Below, in pieces: positions 1-6,200 of a DNA stretch of 8,449 nucleotides (its first letter is position 1; the number at the start of each line of letters is the position of its first letter). The translations under genes were made by a program, and so were the position numbers. The stretch is from Bacteroidota bacterium (GTDB lineage: Bacteria > Zhuqueibacterota > JdFR-76 > DREG01), in the NCBI GenBank assembly GCA_030624545.1, contig JAUXJX010000059.1:1-8449 (forward strand), written 5' to 3'. The notes under the pieces are model-generated. The model had not been told where the DNA came from. It did no database searches and saw nothing but the letters and a program-made list of their open reading frames with translations.

Positions 1-1623
1 ACAGGCCTTGAAGCGGACCTGGCCCTTACCTCTGAGGACAGCGGAGCGCTAGACCTAGTGGTGTCGTTGAATGATGCCCCTCTAACCTTACAAATAGCGG
101 TTGATTTGAATACATTTGAGGGCGAATACAACATTGGCTTTGAAGAATTGGATGCCGGTTTCCTGATAGAAATTGCTGCACCCTATTTTCCCGGATCATT
201 CGAAGCCGGGGGAGTCCTCGCCGGCAATGGAAAGATTCGGTACGAAAATAATAGAGGTTCGGCAAGTTTTGAGTTTATTGGAGATCAATTCCTACTTCAA
301 ACAGAAATCAACAGTCATGACGTTGACTTCTCCCCGGCTACCTGGAAAGCAAATGTGATTTTTACCGGAGATTCCGGAACATTCCGGATCAAAAACGGAA
401 CTCTGGAAATAGACGGAATGCAAGTGGCCAATAAAAGCCTGGGGATAAGCGCAGAAGACGTCTCGTGCAAATTGCCCTTTTCGTGGGAAGACGGAGCGGT
501 TAAAGATGCCACATTCACACTAGAGACCATAGGCTTCCGACAGCATGAATTGCCTGCGCTTTCTGGAAAGTTCAATGTGGCAGATGGCCGGGTCGACTTT
601 GCGGCCCGAGGGAATGTGTTGCCCGAGGCAAATCTGGAGGCGAAGGGCTCGCTGGACTGGAGTCAAGGCCGGCTTACCGGTCGGCTGGACGCTGAAATCC
701 CCAAATTTGCTTTGAAGAATGGCCCTCTGCTCGCAAAACGATTTCCCATGCTAGCTTCCTACGATCTCGACGGAAGTTTTACTGCGGAAACATATCTTAG
801 ACTTGAAAATGGGCAGATTACGCCTTTTATTAGGCTTGACATAGAGGATGCAATGGTGGCCAGCAAATCATCAGAAACCGGAGCAGAGGGGCTGACTGGC
901 GCTATCACTCTTAACAGCATAGCGCCTCTGGCAACCGATGGTGATCAGCGCTTCTATATCAAGAAGGCGTATGGGGGCTCTTTCAGTCCCACGGATTGCA
1001 TTATCGTGTTTAATGTGATGGACCGTGATTCAGTCCTTCTCAAATCAATCGATTGCAATTGGCTGGGCGGAAAATTGTCCGGTCGCAACATCAGTGTCGA
1101 ACTGTCTGAGTCGCGAATGAGCCTCGATCTGAATGCAGAAGGTCTGGCTCTACAGGAAATTCTTGATTTCGTCCAATATGATGGCGTCAAGGGTGATGGA
1201 CAAATCTTTGGACACTTACCAATCACGATCTATTGGGGCGAACAAAGCCGGATTTCTTTTGGCGACGGTTTCTTTGAGGCCAGGCCAAACAAGGGAAGGC
1301 TCCAGCTTTCTGAAGAAAACGCCAGGGCAATCCTGGGGATCAGCGATGACATCGATCCTAAAACTATCGATCCCGGAGAGACGGTTAGCCTGATGGTGCT
1401 GTACGCCCTACAAGATATGGAATATTCGAAATTGAGAATCGACTTTGCGAATGAAGAGAAAGGCTGGATGACTCGTATTCAAGCCGAAGGATATGGTCCA
1501 CGGGAAGCCAAAGGGAATCGGGTGCCAATTGGCGGGCTGACGGTGAATATCAACGATCTGGACGAGTTGCTGAATAGTCTGATCTATTCGAAGATTGGAT
1601 CGGGAAAAGCCAGGTTAGATTAA
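1..1623 (+). CDS. ydbH: YdbH-like intermembrane phospholipid transport protein, C-terminal part (5' end outside window)
   Basis: The frame is open from base 1 to the TAA at 1621-1623, giving 540 residues with no start in the window. The GTG at 58 is internal, because reading continues upstream of it. The protein is built of repeated short beta strands typical of AsmA-like bridges and lacks cysteine-rich or catalytic motifs. The last ~130 residues resemble the C-terminal YdbH domain (PF11739, named 'dicarboxylate transport'): a Gly-rich segment GDGFFEARPNKGRLQL, a 'MVLYALQDMEYSKLRIDF' segment, and an ending in which a 'LTVNINDLDELLNSL' strand closes the protein. E. coli YdbH is about 880 residues, so roughly 340 are probably missing. 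In E. coli, YdbH is anchored in the inner membrane, spans the periplasm and acts redundantly with TamB and YhdP in moving phospholipids to the outer membrane. The ynbE- and ydbL-like genes directly downstream strongly support the call. The symbol is by homology. Confidence 0.85.
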   Translation, partial: TGLEADLALTSEDSGALDLVVSLNDAPLTLQIAVDLNTFEGEYNIGFEELDAGFLIEIAAPYFPGSFEAGGVLAGNGKIRYENNRGSASFEFIGDQFLLQTEINSHDVDFSPATWKANVIFTGDSGTFRIKNGTLEIDGMQVANKSLGISAEDVSCKLPFSWEDGAVKDATFTLETIGFRQHELPALSGKFNVADGRVDFAARGNVLPEANLEAKGSLDWSQGRLTGRLDAEIPKFALKNGPLLAKRFPMLASYDLDGSFTAETYLRLENGQITPFIRLDIEDAMVASKSSETGAEGLTGAITLNSIAPLATDGDQRFYIKKAYGGSFSPTDCIIVFNVMDRDSVLLKSIDCNWLGGKLSGRNISVELSESRMSLDLNAEGLALQEILDFVQYDGVKGDGQIFGHLPITIYWGEQSRISFGDGFFEARPNKGRLQLSEENARAILGISDDIDPKTIDPGETVSLMVLYALQDMEYSKLRIDFANEEKGWMTRIQAEGYGPREAKGNRVPIGGLTVNINDLDELLNSLIYSKIGSGKARLD

Positions 1624-1633
1624 GACTGAATTT

Positions 1634-1701
1634 ACCGCCAAGACGCGCGGTGCGCGAAGCCCTAATTAGTCTGTTGTCTGCAATCTTGGCGCCTTGGCGG
1701 T
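1634..1701. repeat. Imperfect inverted repeat (CCGCCAAG type) inside the ydb operon
   Basis: The left arm ACCGCCAAGACGC (1634-1646) pairs with the right arm GCGCCTTGGCGGT (1689-1701) at 12 of 13 positions. The arms enclose 42 bases that contain a further GC-rich palindromic stretch (GCGCGGTGCGCG at 1645-1656). The element fills most of the 115-base gap between ydbH and ynbE. It resembles dispersed intergenic palindromes seen in many environmental bacterial genomes. It has no T-run after the right arm, so it is not a standard terminator, but the transcript could fold into a stem there. Confidence 0.75.
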
Positions 1702-1738
1702 TGGAACGCAATAAGCTGATTTTGAAAGGAGGTTCAGC

Positions 1739-1933
1739 GTGAAAAAGTTGTTGGGTGTGTTGGCCATGGGGGTGCTCGTCTTGCTTGGCGGTTGCGGAAC
1801 CGTGACGGTCAAGCACGAAGTGCAACCCATCTACATCACGGTGGATGTTAATATCAAAGTGCAGAAGGAATTGGAGGATTTCTTCGATTTTGAAGACGAA
1901 GAGGCTGAAAAAAAGAAAAAGGAGAACCTCTGA
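1739..1933 (+). CDS. ynbE: YnbE-like outer-membrane lipoprotein
   Basis: A 64-residue protein starting at GTG 1739, chosen because AAAGGAGGT (1725-1733) sits five bases upstream. The N-terminus is a lipoprotein signal: Lys-Lys, a hydrophobic stretch, and lipobox LGGC with Cys19 as the lipidated residue. Gly at +2 (not Asp) predicts outer-membrane sorting. The mature part holds a short 'VQPIYITVDVNIKVQKEL' strand typical of the YnbE family, followed by an acidic run (DFFDFEDEEAE) and a lysine-rich tail. In E. coli, YnbE (61 residues) multimerises and stacks on the C-terminal edge of YdbH by strand addition, completing the bridge to the outer membrane. The position right after ydbH and the overlap of the stop with the ydbL start (TGATG) indicate one translational unit. 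The charged tail is longer and more polar than I recall for E. coli. Confidence 0.85.
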   Translation: MKKLLGVLAMGVLVLLGGCGTVTVKHEVQPIYITVDVNIKVQKELEDFFDFEDEEAEKKKKENL

Positions 1934-2352
1934 TGAAACGCCGTATCAACATCGCAACTCTGCTCACATACATTCTGTTAATCTTCACCGGCGCATCTGT
2001 GGCCTCTACGATTGACACGTGGGACGAGATCAAAGAGAGGATGAAAAAACGCTATCCGGAATTACATAAACTCAAGGAAGAGAGCAAAGTCGGTGAAACC
2101 TACCTCGGGCTTGTTGAAGCCGTATCCCCAAAAGACACTAGTGACAAGAATATCATGAATCTCGTCACAGAAGAAAATGCCGACCGGACCATGCTTTACG
2201 AGATGATTGCCAAGGAGAACAAAACGACTCCCGAATTGGTCGCCAGGACAAATGCGCTGCGCATTTTTGAAAAGGCGGAGCCTAATGATTTCTTCATGAC
2301 AAAAAATGAGAAGTGGGTTCGGAAGAAAGATCTTATGAAGCGGGACAAATAG
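1933..2352 (+). CDS. ydbL: YdbL-like periplasmic protein (DUF1318)
   Basis: A 139-residue protein. Its ATG (1933-1935) shares one base with the ynbE TGA, and AAGGAG (1919-1924) lies eight bases upstream within ynbE, so translation is probably coupled. Residues 1-24 form a Sec signal peptide (Lys-Arg-Arg, hydrophobic core, SVA just before Ser25). The mature protein carries DUF1318 features: KVGETYLGLVEAV (52-64), VTEENADR (78-85) followed by 'MLYEMIAKENKTTPELVA' (87-104), and a Lys-Trp motif near the end (NEKWVRKK). It is longer than the ~108-residue E. coli protein, with an extra basic helix-like stretch before the domain (residues 30-50) and a longer basic C-terminus. In E. coli, YdbL is thought to modulate YnbE multimerisation in the periplasm. 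No clear hairpin terminator follows the gene. Confidence 0.85.
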   Translation: MKRRINIATLLTYILLIFTGASVASTIDTWDEIKERMKKRYPELHKLKEESKVGETYLGLVEAVSPKDTSDKNIMNLVTEENADRTMLYEMIAKENKTTPELVARTNALRIFEKAEPNDFFMTKNEKWVRKKDLMKRDK

Positions 2353-2727
2353 ACCCATGCGTAGACAAATCCCTTTCACCGGCATAGATGTTCAACGGGA
2401 ACGGAAGCCTATTGTCAATCTGATGGATTTGTACCGATTTAAATATTATTTTATTTAGCCTGAACATTTCACCGCAGAGGTCGCTGAGAACGCAGAGATT
2501 AAATAAAAACAAACAGTTAAACAGACGCATTGATTTGCCAAATAGTGTCGAACAAAGTGCAAGAAAAACCAAGAAATACTATGGTTAAGTCTCATGAAAA
2601 CAACTCTGTGCCCTCTGCGCTCTCTGCGGTTTATAAATTAACCAGGGTTGGCCTTGCGACGGATGAGTTGGCATTGGACGCGGAATAAGGTTGAGGCTTG
2701 TCACGATAAACCCCAGGAGAATTTTGA
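2353..2727. other. Non-coding gap after the ydb operon
   Basis: These 375 bases carry no convincing gene. They hold an AT-rich stretch around 2438-2458 and a long CCGCAGAG-type inverted repeat (2471-2630). Near the end an AGGAG (2715-2719) serves the next gene. Short open frames on the minus strand have no ribosome-binding site and cross the repeat. I saw no convincing rho-independent terminator or promoter hexamer pair. Confidence 0.6.
2471..2630. repeat. Long imperfect inverted repeat (CCGCAGAG type)
   Basis: The left arm (2471-2497, starting ACCGCAGAGGTCGC) and right arm (2604-2630, ending GCTCTCTGCGGT) are 27 bases each and match as inverted repeats at 21 of 27 positions. They are separated by about 106 bases of AT-richer sequence. 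Each arm is built from degenerate ~9-base units around a GCAGAG core. This is a common intergenic repeat style in environmental bacteria. There is no transposase inside and no evident target duplication. Confidence 0.75.
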
Positions 2728-3069
2728 ATGAAGCCCAGTGCTCGGGAACCGATCTATAAGAGCGAATCTCGCCGCCGAATTGTCAAGAGTGTTATTTTCA
2801 CTGCAGCAGTACTGGCGATTTTCAGCATCTGTTATGCCTATTTAAACCAGGGCGCGGGCGGTTGGATTCATACGGCCATAATTGTATTATGGACGCTGGG
2901 ACCGCCACTTTGGTTCTTGATCGAGCACTCAATACTCTTCGACAATTGGGAAAATGGTGAGGCCGTAGAGCACTTCAGACATGCCCAGGGACTCGCGACG
3001 AAATTCTGGATTGGAATAGCGGGTCTGCTAACGGCAATCTATGCCTCAGCGATATGGCTGCCAAAATAG
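2728..3069 (+). CDS. Small three-helix membrane protein, function unknown
   Basis: A 113-residue protein starting at ATG 2728, with AGGAG (2715-2719) eight bases upstream. The first 20 residues are basic (several Arg and Lys, including ESRRRIVK), which suggests a cytoplasmic N-terminus. Three hydrophobic segments follow at about residues 20-38, 47-66 and 93-110. A polar loop between helices 2 and 3 (FDNWENGEAVEHFRHAQG, 71-88) is rich in acidic residues and His. I do not recognise the family. It is too short for a transporter and has no catalytic motif. It stands alone, 375 bases after ydbL, and a minus-strand hydrolase remnant follows, so context gives no role. The RBS and the coherent hydrophobicity pattern make it a real gene. 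Confidence 0.65.
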   Translation: MKPSAREPIYKSESRRRIVKSVIFTAAVLAIFSICYAYLNQGAGGWIHTAIIVLWTLGPPLWFLIEHSILFDNWENGEAVEHFRHAQGLATKFWIGIAGLLTAIYASAIWLPK

Positions 3070-3113
3070 AAATTCACCCCAGCAGAAAAGCCTGATTGTG
3101 GTGGACTGGTTCC

Positions 3114-3668
3114 CTATTGGCTGCCCTTCTTATCGCCATGAATCCAGTCCCAATATTGCTCCCCCCGCTCCAAAACGTAAGTCTGATCCTCTACCAACAG
3201 AAAACCCTCGTCCACCAGTTGGCCCGCCGCGCTTTGCACCTGCGAGAGATAATCCTCACGGGACTTATATAATGATATGATACTGGGACGCGGGTCTCCG
3301 GCAGCCGCTCTCTCAGCATTAGTCCTCGGCAAGGGGATATACGTCCCCTGGAAATTTATCAGTTCAGTGCTGCCCCCGGCGTAGCCCCAACGCAGATTCC
3401 ATGGCGTGTAAGTCGCAAGGGGTACGCGAATCTCAACATTTCGGACCCCGGCAATTTCATTTTCAAATTCATCAACCTGGGAAGCTAATGATGGAAAGGC
3501 CTCGCCCAGGTTGGGCGGCTGCTGATCCACGATGCCTCGCGACCAGCGCGGACCATAGTCTGCTCGGTAGGCTGTGTGAATTGCCTGAGGAAATTTCGTG
3601 CCCGGGATCTCGGGAAACCCTACTTCCGATATCGAAACCAGAGTGCCTTTATCGATGTGCGGATACAT
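3114..3668 (-). pseudogene. Alpha/beta hydrolase domain protein remnant (C-terminal third)
   Basis: The frame runs from an in-frame ATG at 3668 to TAG at 3114-3116 and encodes 184 residues. The content resembles the C-terminal region of the large alpha/beta hydrolase family PF20091 (Abhydrolase_10): YPHIDKGTLV at the start, 'VPLATYTPWNLRW' (82-94), 'IPLPRTNAERAAAGDPRPSI' (111-130) and a closing helix 'YVLERGEQYWDWI'. Members are usually about 450 residues or more, so the N-terminal core with the nucleophile Ser is absent. Upstream of residue 2 the minus-strand frame runs into the antisense of an RND transporter and reaches a stop within about 17 codons. No ribosome-binding site precedes the ATG. 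The remaining frame is undamaged, so the truncation may be recent. It is unlikely to be an active enzyme. Confidence 0.75.
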
Positions 3669-4118
3669 GAGAGCCTGATTCGGCCCTTTGTCATCATGCT
3701 TACGCTGCCATTAGCCCTGATCGGTGTGTTTCTGATATTCTGGCTAACCGGCACCAACTTCGATCGCTCGGCTTATATCGGGGTGGTGTTGTTGATGGGT
3801 GTTGTGGTCAATAATGCAATTCTAATGGTCGCTCGCATCAGCCGGTTACAGATGGAAGGCAAGCCCGTTCAGGAAGCGATCTTTCTGGGCGCCACTCACC
3901 GGGTGCGTCCCATTCTGACAACATTAATGACCGTGTTTGGGCTTTTGCCGCTGGTTCTCTCCGGTGGCGAATCAAGGCTTTGGGGCACCCTGGCTCTCTC
4001 CACTATTTGGCGGGCCCACAACCTCTGCATTCTTCGTTCTGCTGGTCACGCCTGCGCTATATCGCTTATTTGTCCGGAGACAGAGCCAACTTATTACTTC
4101 GTTTCGCAAATTCGATGA
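3669..4118 (+). pseudogene. RND efflux transporter remnant (C-terminal end, frameshifted)
   Basis: The translated segment from 3669 (ESLIRPFVIMLTLPLALIG) matches the last transmembrane part of HME/HAE-type RND pumps. It includes 'IGVVLLMGVVVNNAILMV', an 'A...HRVRPILTTLMTVFGLLPL' segment and 'LWGTLALSTI'. After this the reading frame shifts. Reading one base later from 4009 gives GG followed by 'TTSAFFVLLVTPALYRLF' and VRR, the expected end of the family, so one extra T in the run 4006-4008 breaks the gene. Full-length RND pumps are about 1000-1050 residues; only ~145 remain. The coding sequence begins abruptly at the hydrolase remnant with no start or ribosome-binding site, so this is not expressed as a pump. 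Its end overlaps the 3' end of the minus-strand radical SAM gene. Confidence 0.8.
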
Positions 4119-5479
4119 CGCATTAATTGGTGTGGTTCTCGACCCAAGGAATCGTCGTCTTCGAAGAAGAACTTTTCCTCCCCGAAGGCAGGTTTCAATT
4201 CATCAAGCCAAATGGCCTGTTCATCATACCTGGCAAAAAAGGGCCGCCTTACCCAATCCGGATTTCTTGCCTGCAGGAACTGCATAACAAGTACTTTGTC
4301 TCCATGAATCTCGTTGACGCCAAGGATATGAACTTTGCCTGGCGTGGCCGACATACTGGGCCCGCGCACAGTCCTTGACAGGCCGCTCACATTCTTGTAT
4401 GCATTCTGAAAGATCTCCCAAGCCCGAACAAGGGGAATCCCGAAATAATGCTGGGCTCCCGTGTTCCGCACAACAAACATATAGTATGGAATGCAACCCA
4501 GGTTCACCTGCTTTTGCCACATCTGTTGCCATACTCCCGGCTTGTCGTTTATGTGAGCCAATATGGGGGATTGGGTTCTAATCTGCGCCCCGGTTTTTCG
4601 GATTCTAAAAATCGCTTCCTCCACAGCGCTTGTCTCCAATTCTCTTGGATGGCTGAAATGAGCCATAAAAGCCAGGTGCTTTCCTCCCTGGATCACCTCT
4701 CTGAAAAGACCCAACAATTGCTCTGAATCCGAATCCGTGAGAAACCGGTAAGGCCAATAGGCCAACGCTTTTGTGCCAATCCTGATTGACTGAAGATTGG
4801 GTAGGTCTGCCTCCAACAACGGCCGGATGTAGGATGCCAGGATATCTGTCTTCATGATCAATGGATCGCCACCGGTAAACAGAATATCCGAGATTTCGGG
4901 ATGCTGGCGAAGATAGGTAATGAGATTCTCAATTTCTCGTGTGGCGAATTTCAAGTCTGCCATTCCGATAAACTGGGGCCAGCGGAAGCAAAACGAACAA
5001 TAGGCATGGCAGGTCTGACCCTGGCTGGGAAAGAACAAGGCGGTTTCTTTGTATTTGTGCTGCATACCGTCCAGATTCATACCGTCCAGAGTGGGGATGT
5101 TATGGTCCGCCTGCCCAGCCGGATGGGGATTCAGTTCCCCACGAATCTCATGAGCTGTTTCTTTAACCTTCTCTTTTGTGGAACCATCCTTAAGCACTGC
5201 CGCCATTTTTTCAAAATGTGAATCCTTCAACATACCCTTTTGAGGAAAAGTCAGATGAAAAAGAGAATGGTCCGGCACGCTATCCCAATCTATCAGCTCA
5301 TCTACTACATAGTTGTTTATTCTGAACGGAAAAACATGGCCAACGACTTCCATGGAGAATATTTGATCTTCGGATAGCCTTTGAATTTGAGGAATGTTTC
5401 TGAAGTTATGAAGATTGTACGACTTATATTTGACACCGGTTGCCGCCCGTGGTAAGATTCTCATTGCATTTACATCCAT
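4094..5479 (-). CDS. KamA-family radical SAM / PLP aminomutase-like enzyme
   Basis: A 461-residue protein. The ATG at 5479 is favoured because AAAGGA lies six bases upstream. Radical SAM cysteines are C157, C161 and C164 (CHAYCSFC), followed by the FTGGDPL motif (201-207, SAM binding). Further family segments are RIGTKAL (233-239), HFSHPRE (274-280) and 'TQSPILAHIND' (302-312). Gapless alignment from memory with Clostridium lysine 2,3-aminomutase (LAM) puts K382 (in TPGK) at the PLP-binding lysine K337. R338 falls at substrate-binding D293 and S375 at D330. The GGGG run before the lysine is missing and so are the C-terminal zinc cysteines. It is therefore probably a radical SAM, PLP-dependent enzyme acting on something other than lysine; a basic residue facing the side chain would fit an acidic substrate such as glutamate. 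It is cytoplasmic and appears monocistronic. The last ~20 residues cross into the RND remnant and may be a read-through tail. Confidence 0.85.
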   Translation of the reverse strand: MDVNAMRILPRAATGVKYKSYNLHNFRNIPQIQRLSEDQIFSMEVVGHVFPFRINNYVVDELIDWDSVPDHSLFHLTFPQKGMLKDSHFEKMAAVLKDGSTKEKVKETAHEIRGELNPHPAGQADHNIPTLDGMNLDGMQHKYKETALFFPSQGQTCHAYCSFCFRWPQFIGMADLKFATREIENLITYLRQHPEISDILFTGGDPLIMKTDILASYIRPLLEADLPNLQSIRIGTKALAYWPYRFLTDSDSEQLLGLFREVIQGGKHLAFMAHFSHPRELETSAVEEAIFRIRKTGAQIRTQSPILAHINDKPGVWQQMWQKQVNLGCIPYYMFVVRNTGAQHYFGIPLVRAWEIFQNAYKNVSGLSRTVRGPSMSATPGKVHILGVNEIHGDKVLVMQFLQARNPDWVRRPFFARYDEQAIWLDELKPAFGEEKFFFEDDDSLGREPHQLMRHRICETK

Positions 5480-5541
5480 AGGCTTTCCTTTCTGCTATGT
5501 GCTATTTCTCAACTCTGTAGTACCGCGTCTCCCCACTAATA

Positions 5542-5571
5542 ATTATACAACGATCCAGTAAAAAAATTCAA
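5542..5571 (-). promoter_or_regulatory. Predicted sigma70-type promoter for the KamA-like gene
   Basis: On the minus strand a -35 TTGAAT (5571-5566) and a perfect -10 TATAAT (5547-5542) are separated by 18 bases. The predicted transcript start is near 5535, giving a leader of about 55 bases to the ATG at 5479. A near-palindrome AAGATTAATTATCTT (5600-5614) lies upstream and could be an operator or simply an AT-rich upstream element. Confidence 0.6.
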
Positions 5572-5685
5572 GACAAAACAGATGATGCGGAATTGATCAA
5601 AGATTAATTATCTTGAGAAAAATGGGCGTTCCTAATGAACTTTGACAAGATGGACTAAGAAAAGTTGCTTTACGCAAAATCCGGG

Positions 5686-5745
5686 GGACACCTTTTGTCG
5701 CGGTGGCCGGCCTTCGAGTGGTCTTTATGAATTACCGCGGTGTCC
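5686..5745. repeat. Bulged inverted repeat with GGACAC...GTGTCC ends
   Basis: The continuous right arm ACCGCGGTGTCC (5734-5745) pairs perfectly with two left pieces, GGACAC (5686-5691) and CGCGGT (5699-5704). A seven-base bulge (CTTTTGT) separates those pieces. The loop contains the palindrome GGCCGGCC (5705-5712). All 12 bases of the right arm are matched, so chance is unlikely. It lacks a T-run and sits 110 bases past the cold-shock stop. It could be an RNA stem, a repeat element or a transposon scar. Confidence 0.55.
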
Positions 5746-5857
5746 TATTTGAATATTGGCGTTTTCACAGCATGCCGCAGCTGGTTCTATGTGGAAGTCG
5801 CAGATGTCTGTATGTGATCAACCCATGCGAAAGTACGTGATGTTGACCCAACAGTGC

Positions 5858-6073
5858 TCACGAATCCAGGACCGTGACCTCTTTCGCTTGAGGTCCTTTA
5901 TCTCCCTCGCCGATTGAGAACTCAACTCGTTGACCCTCTTCTAACGCACGGTAACCCTCGCCACTAATGGCACTGTAATGCACGAAAATGTCTTCACCTT
6001 GATCCCGCACAATAAATCCAAAGCCTTTGGACGAATTAAACCATTTGACGGTTCCAGTCTCACGTTCTGCCAC
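5858..6073 (-). CDS. Cold-shock domain protein (CspA family)
   Basis: A 71-residue single OB-fold RNA/ssDNA-binding protein. The start is GTG at 6073: a perfect Shine-Dalgarno AAGGAGGTGA lies seven bases upstream, and the family's usual start falls just before GTVKWFN. An ATG further upstream at 6136 would add 21 unrelated residues and place the Shine-Dalgarno inside the gene, so it is rejected. RNP1 is KGFGFI (16-21) and RNP2 is DIFVHY (28-33); '[15 protein letters not shown]' and the C-terminal [10 protein letters not shown] are typical. Such proteins act as cytoplasmic RNA chaperones and transcription antiterminators. The leader of about 90 bases contains a direct repeat and might carry temperature control, but a cold-shock role is not proven because many family members are constitutive. 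Confidence 0.95.
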   Translation of the reverse strand: MAERETGTVKWFNSSKGFGFIVRDQGEDIFVHYSAISGEGYRALEEGQRVEFSIGEGDKGPQAKEVTVLDS

Positions 6074-6080
6074 GTATTTT

Positions 6081-6090
6081 TCACCTCCTT
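6081..6090 (-). promoter_or_regulatory. Perfect Shine-Dalgarno deciding the cold-shock GTG start
   Basis: The minus-strand sequence AAGGAGGTGA is fully complementary to the 16S rRNA tail and lies seven bases before GTG at 6073-6071. It fixes the start downstream of the in-frame ATG at 6136 and predicts strong translation. Confidence 0.85.
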
Positions 6091-6126
6091 CAAGTAGAAA
6101 ATTATGACTAACCGATACTGGACGGG

Positions 6127-6155
6127 CAAACAGCACTGAATTCTCAAACAGCGCT
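6127..6155 (-). repeat. Short direct repeat in the cold-shock leader
   Basis: On the minus strand AGCGCTGTTTG (6155-6145) and AGTGCTGTTTG (6137-6127) match at 10 of 11 bases with an 18-base period. Both lie between the predicted transcript start and the ribosome-binding site. They could be a protein-binding or folding element of the leader, or coincidence. Confidence 0.45.
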
Positions 6156-6171
6156 AAAACCAGCTTTTTTC

Positions 6172-6200
6172 AAGTTAGCATTCCTTAGCAAAAATGTCAA
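6172..6200 (-). promoter_or_regulatory. Predicted promoter of the cold-shock gene
   Basis: On the minus strand a consensus -35 TTGACA (6200-6195) is followed after 17 bases by TAACTT (6177-6172), with an extended -10 TGC directly before it (6180-6178). Transcription would start near 6165, giving a leader of about 92 bases. The -10 itself is weak (3 of 6), which the extended element would compensate. Confidence 0.6.

Larger units (their letters stand above)
5480..5857. other. Gap between the cold-shock gene and the KamA-like gene
   Basis: These 378 bases hold no supportable gene. They contain the KamA-like promoter (5542-5571), a near-palindrome at 5600-5614 and a bulged inverted repeat at 5686-5745. 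Positions 5809-5850 carry a loose repeated phrase (GTATGTGATCAACCCA, then GTACGTGATGTTGACCCA). No T-tailed hairpin terminates the cold-shock gene. Confidence 0.6.

Noticed and set aside
1634..1701. Inverted repeat as a rho-independent terminator of ydbH.
   Set aside because: No T-run follows the right arm, and ynbE and ydbL are expected to be transcribed with ydbH.
1631..2630. Repeats as a CRISPR array.
   Set aside because: The arms are inverted and degenerate, with no regularly spaced direct repeats or spacers and no cas genes.
5642..5670. TTGACA at 5642-5647 (plus strand) as a promoter.
   Set aside because: No acceptable -10 at 16-18 bases and no plus-strand gene downstream.
6074..6136. 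Upstream ATG at 6136 as the cold-shock gene start.
   Set aside because: It adds 21 residues unlike the family and places the perfect Shine-Dalgarno inside the coding sequence; GTG at 6073 fits both the RBS and the family start.
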